A DNA stretch of 6,557 bases, taken from the NCBI GenBank assembly GCA_003506735.1, contig DNYS01000267.1:1148-7704 (forward strand). The letters run 5' to 3'. Under the pieces are notes generated by a model. It saw only the letters and a list, made by a program, of their open reading frames with translations, made no database searches and was not told the origin of the DNA. Positions 5,354 through 6,557 of this stretch are shown here, in pieces (positions within the stretch are counted from its first letter, which is position 1; each line of letters begins with the position of its first letter). The stretch comes from Nitrospinota bacterium. Lineage in GTDB: Bacteria; UBA8248. Position numbers and translations under genes: made by a program.

Positions 5354-5860
5354 ATGGGACCCTTTTTGGCACTCGCAGTCGCACGGTCGGTCGCAGGCAT
5401 CGTGTCGAGCCTCGCCACGGCGCCGAAGCCCCAGGCGGCGGCCCGTACCCTGGCGCCCGCCGCCAGAGGGGCCTTCGTGAAAGCGCAAAAGGGCGGGGCC
5501 GGGTTCGATCAATTTCTCCGCGAGGAACTGGGAAGGCGGAATCCAATCGGCGCATCGTTGCTCTCCGCCCCGGGCGCCCAGCCGAATGCCCCGGTTCGCG
5601 GAGCGGAGAATTTCACGGCCGAAGCCGCTAGAAAACTGGAGTCAATGGGAATCCGCCTCACCCAGAAGCAGTACGACCGTCTCATGGAAGGGATCAAAGA
5701 GGCCGCCGCCCGAGGGGGCCGCAAGTCTCTCATCATGATGGACGGCCTGGCGTTTACCGTGGACACACGGGCGGGCAAGGTCCTCGATGTGTCGGAGCGA
5801 AGCCGCGTTGATATCAAAGTACACACGCAGATCGACAGCGTTGTGGAGACAAAAATTTAA
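5354..5860 (+). CDS. Conserved flagellar operon protein (TIGR02530 type)
   Basis: 168 residues between flgD and flgE, the position at which the TIGR02530 'flagellar operon protein' family is found. The C-terminal core at about residues 87-166 has the family pattern: FTAEAARKLESMGIRLT (87-103), a helix with YDRLMEGIKEAAARGG (107-122), SLIMMDGLAFTVD (125-137) and the closing IDSVVETKI. The segment GFDQFLREEL (50-59) resembles the short helix before the core in relatives. Residues 1-22 are hydrophobic (MGPFLALAVA then SVAGIVSSLA) with a single Arg, followed by an Ala/Pro-rich linker; I would not expect this hydrophobic start in the family. The ATG at 5354 follows GAGG (5344-5347) by 6 nt. No biochemical role is established. 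Position suggests a part in hook assembly or its export, but that is inference. Confidence 0.82.
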   Translation: MGPFLALAVARSVAGIVSSLATAPKPQAAARTLAPAARGAFVKAQKGGAGFDQFLREELGRRNPIGASLLSAPGAQPNAPVRGAENFTAEAARKLESMGIRLTQKQYDRLMEGIKEAAARGGRKSLIMMDGLAFTVDTRAGKVLDVSERSRVDIKVHTQIDSVVETKI

Positions 5861-5942
5861 TTTTCCTGATGGGCATCCACCCCCCGCGTAGAGATCGCGC
5901 CAATGGACTCATCGCATGATGACGGAATAAGGAGGATTTGGA
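5861..5942 (+). promoter_or_regulatory. flgE: Short gap with a strong flgE ribosome binding site
   Basis: This 82-bp gap is the longest inside the hook module. It ends with AAGGAGGA (5929-5936) placed 6 nt before the flgE ATG, the strongest ribosome binding site actually used in the window, in keeping with the high demand for hook subunits. I see no convincing promoter or terminator; CATC-GCAT-GATG at about 5910-5921 is only a 4-bp stem. Confidence 0.6.
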
Positions 5943-6557
5943 ATGGGAATTTTAGGAGCCCTGTTCGCGGGCGTGAGTGGATTAGATACCTATTCGAGTT
6001 CTATCGAAGTTATCGGTAATAACATCGCCAACGCGAATACGGCCGGCTTCAAGGGGAGCCGGGCCGAATTTTCGGACATCCTTGCCTCGAGCCTCTCGGG
6101 CGGGTCTTCCGGCAACCAGATCGGCCGCGGCGTTCAGCTCGCGGCGGTAACGACCCAGTTCACTCAGGGTTCGTTCGAGACGACATCGAGCGGAACCGAT
6201 TTGGCCATTGACGGCAAGGGTTTCTTCATCGTCGCCAACAACGACGGCGTTTTCTACACGCGCGCCGGAAAATTCACCATCAACGCCGAAGGTATTCTCG
6301 TCAATTCGCGGGGCGACCGGGTGCAGGGCGTGATCCTCGATGTGGCGGGCAACCCGAGTGGCACAACTGGGGACCTCAACCTGACGGTCACGAACGCTCC
6401 CCCGCAAAAAACATCGAGTGTAAACTTCGTCGCGAACCTCGACGCGAGCGATGCGGTTCTCGGTTCAAGAGGAACGCTCACCAGCGGCGGGGCCATCAAG
6501 GATCGGTTCCAGTTCATCTCCGGCACAAACGATGTCATCGCATTTAATGACGGCACC
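5943..6557 (+). CDS. flgE: FlgE, flagellar hook protein (3' end outside window)
   Basis: The frame opens at ATG 5943 and runs 205 codons to the right edge without a stop. FlgE polymerises into the hook, the universal joint outside the cell. The N-terminus has the rod/hook family layout: hydrophobic MGILGALFAGVSGL for coiled-coil D0 packing, then the signature NNIANANTAGFK at residues 26-37. GTDLAIDGKGFFIV (84-97) and VFYTRAGKFTINAEG (103-117) are the conserved basal-domain segments shared with FlgF and FlgG. From about residue 145 the sequence enters the variable hook domain, including TVTNAPPQKTSSVNFVANLD, typical of FlgE rather than FlgG. The strong ribosome binding site AAGGAGGA and location after flgD support FlgE. 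Phe codons are 11 TTC to 2 TTT. The product is secreted through the flagellar export apparatus and so lacks a Sec signal. Confidence 0.94.
   Translation, partial: MGILGALFAGVSGLDTYSSSIEVIGNNIANANTAGFKGSRAEFSDILASSLSGGSSGNQIGRGVQLAAVTTQFTQGSFETTSSGTDLAIDGKGFFIVANNDGVFYTRAGKFTINAEGILVNSRGDRVQGVILDVAGNPSGTTGDLNLTVTNAPPQKTSSVNFVANLDASDAVLGSRGTLTSGGAIKDRFQFISGTNDVIAFNDGT

Overview
This window is a stretch of a bacterial flagellar gene cluster, with all genes on the + strand and tightly packed. The order is the 3' end of a gene in the fliH position, fliI (export ATPase), fliJ (export chaperone-like coiled coil), a motE-type gene, a gap of about 309 bp, fliK (hook-length control), flgD (hook cap), a small conserved 'flagellar operon protein' of the TIGR02530 type, and the 5' two thirds or so of flgE (hook protein), which runs off the right edge. 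The order fliH-fliI-fliJ-motE-fliK-flgD-TIGR02530-flgE is known from Firmicutes and from several diderm groups such as Deltaproteobacteria-like lineages and Nitrospirota. It is not the enterobacterial arrangement. The DNA is moderately GC-rich. Genus or phylum cannot be fixed from the sequence alone; a GC-rich diderm lineage is my best guess.

Left module (1 to 2578): the fliH-position gene overlaps fliI by 4 bp (ATGA), fliI and fliJ are 3 bp apart with the fliJ ribosome binding site inside the fliI end, and the motE-type gene starts 13 bp after fliJ. This suggests one translationally linked unit that supplies the export ATPase (FliI), its regulator (the presumed FliH), its coiled-coil partner (FliJ) and a membrane-anchored MotE-like coiled-coil protein.

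Middle (2579 to 2887): the only long non-coding stretch. It holds weak hairpin and T-run signals that could end the left transcript, a perfect sigma-54 -24 box (TTGGCACG) with a poor -12 box, an orphan perfect Shine-Dalgarno sequence with no start codon behind it, a small GC hairpin, and a CsrA-like ACAGGGATG over the real fliK ribosome binding site. This makes it the best candidate for a regulatory point in the window.

Right module (2888 to 6557): hook assembly. FliK measures hook length and switches export specificity, FlgD caps the growing hook, FlgE is the hook subunit, and the TIGR02530 protein has no firmly established role. Phe codon choice moves strongly from TTT in fliI/fliJ to TTC in flgD/flgE, which fits stronger translational selection on the hook genes.

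I see no mobile element, CRISPR array, tRNA or rRNA, and no sign of a wholly unknown system. The points of interest are regulatory signals, repeat-driven variation in MotE and FliK, and the poorly characterised MotE and TIGR02530 proteins.
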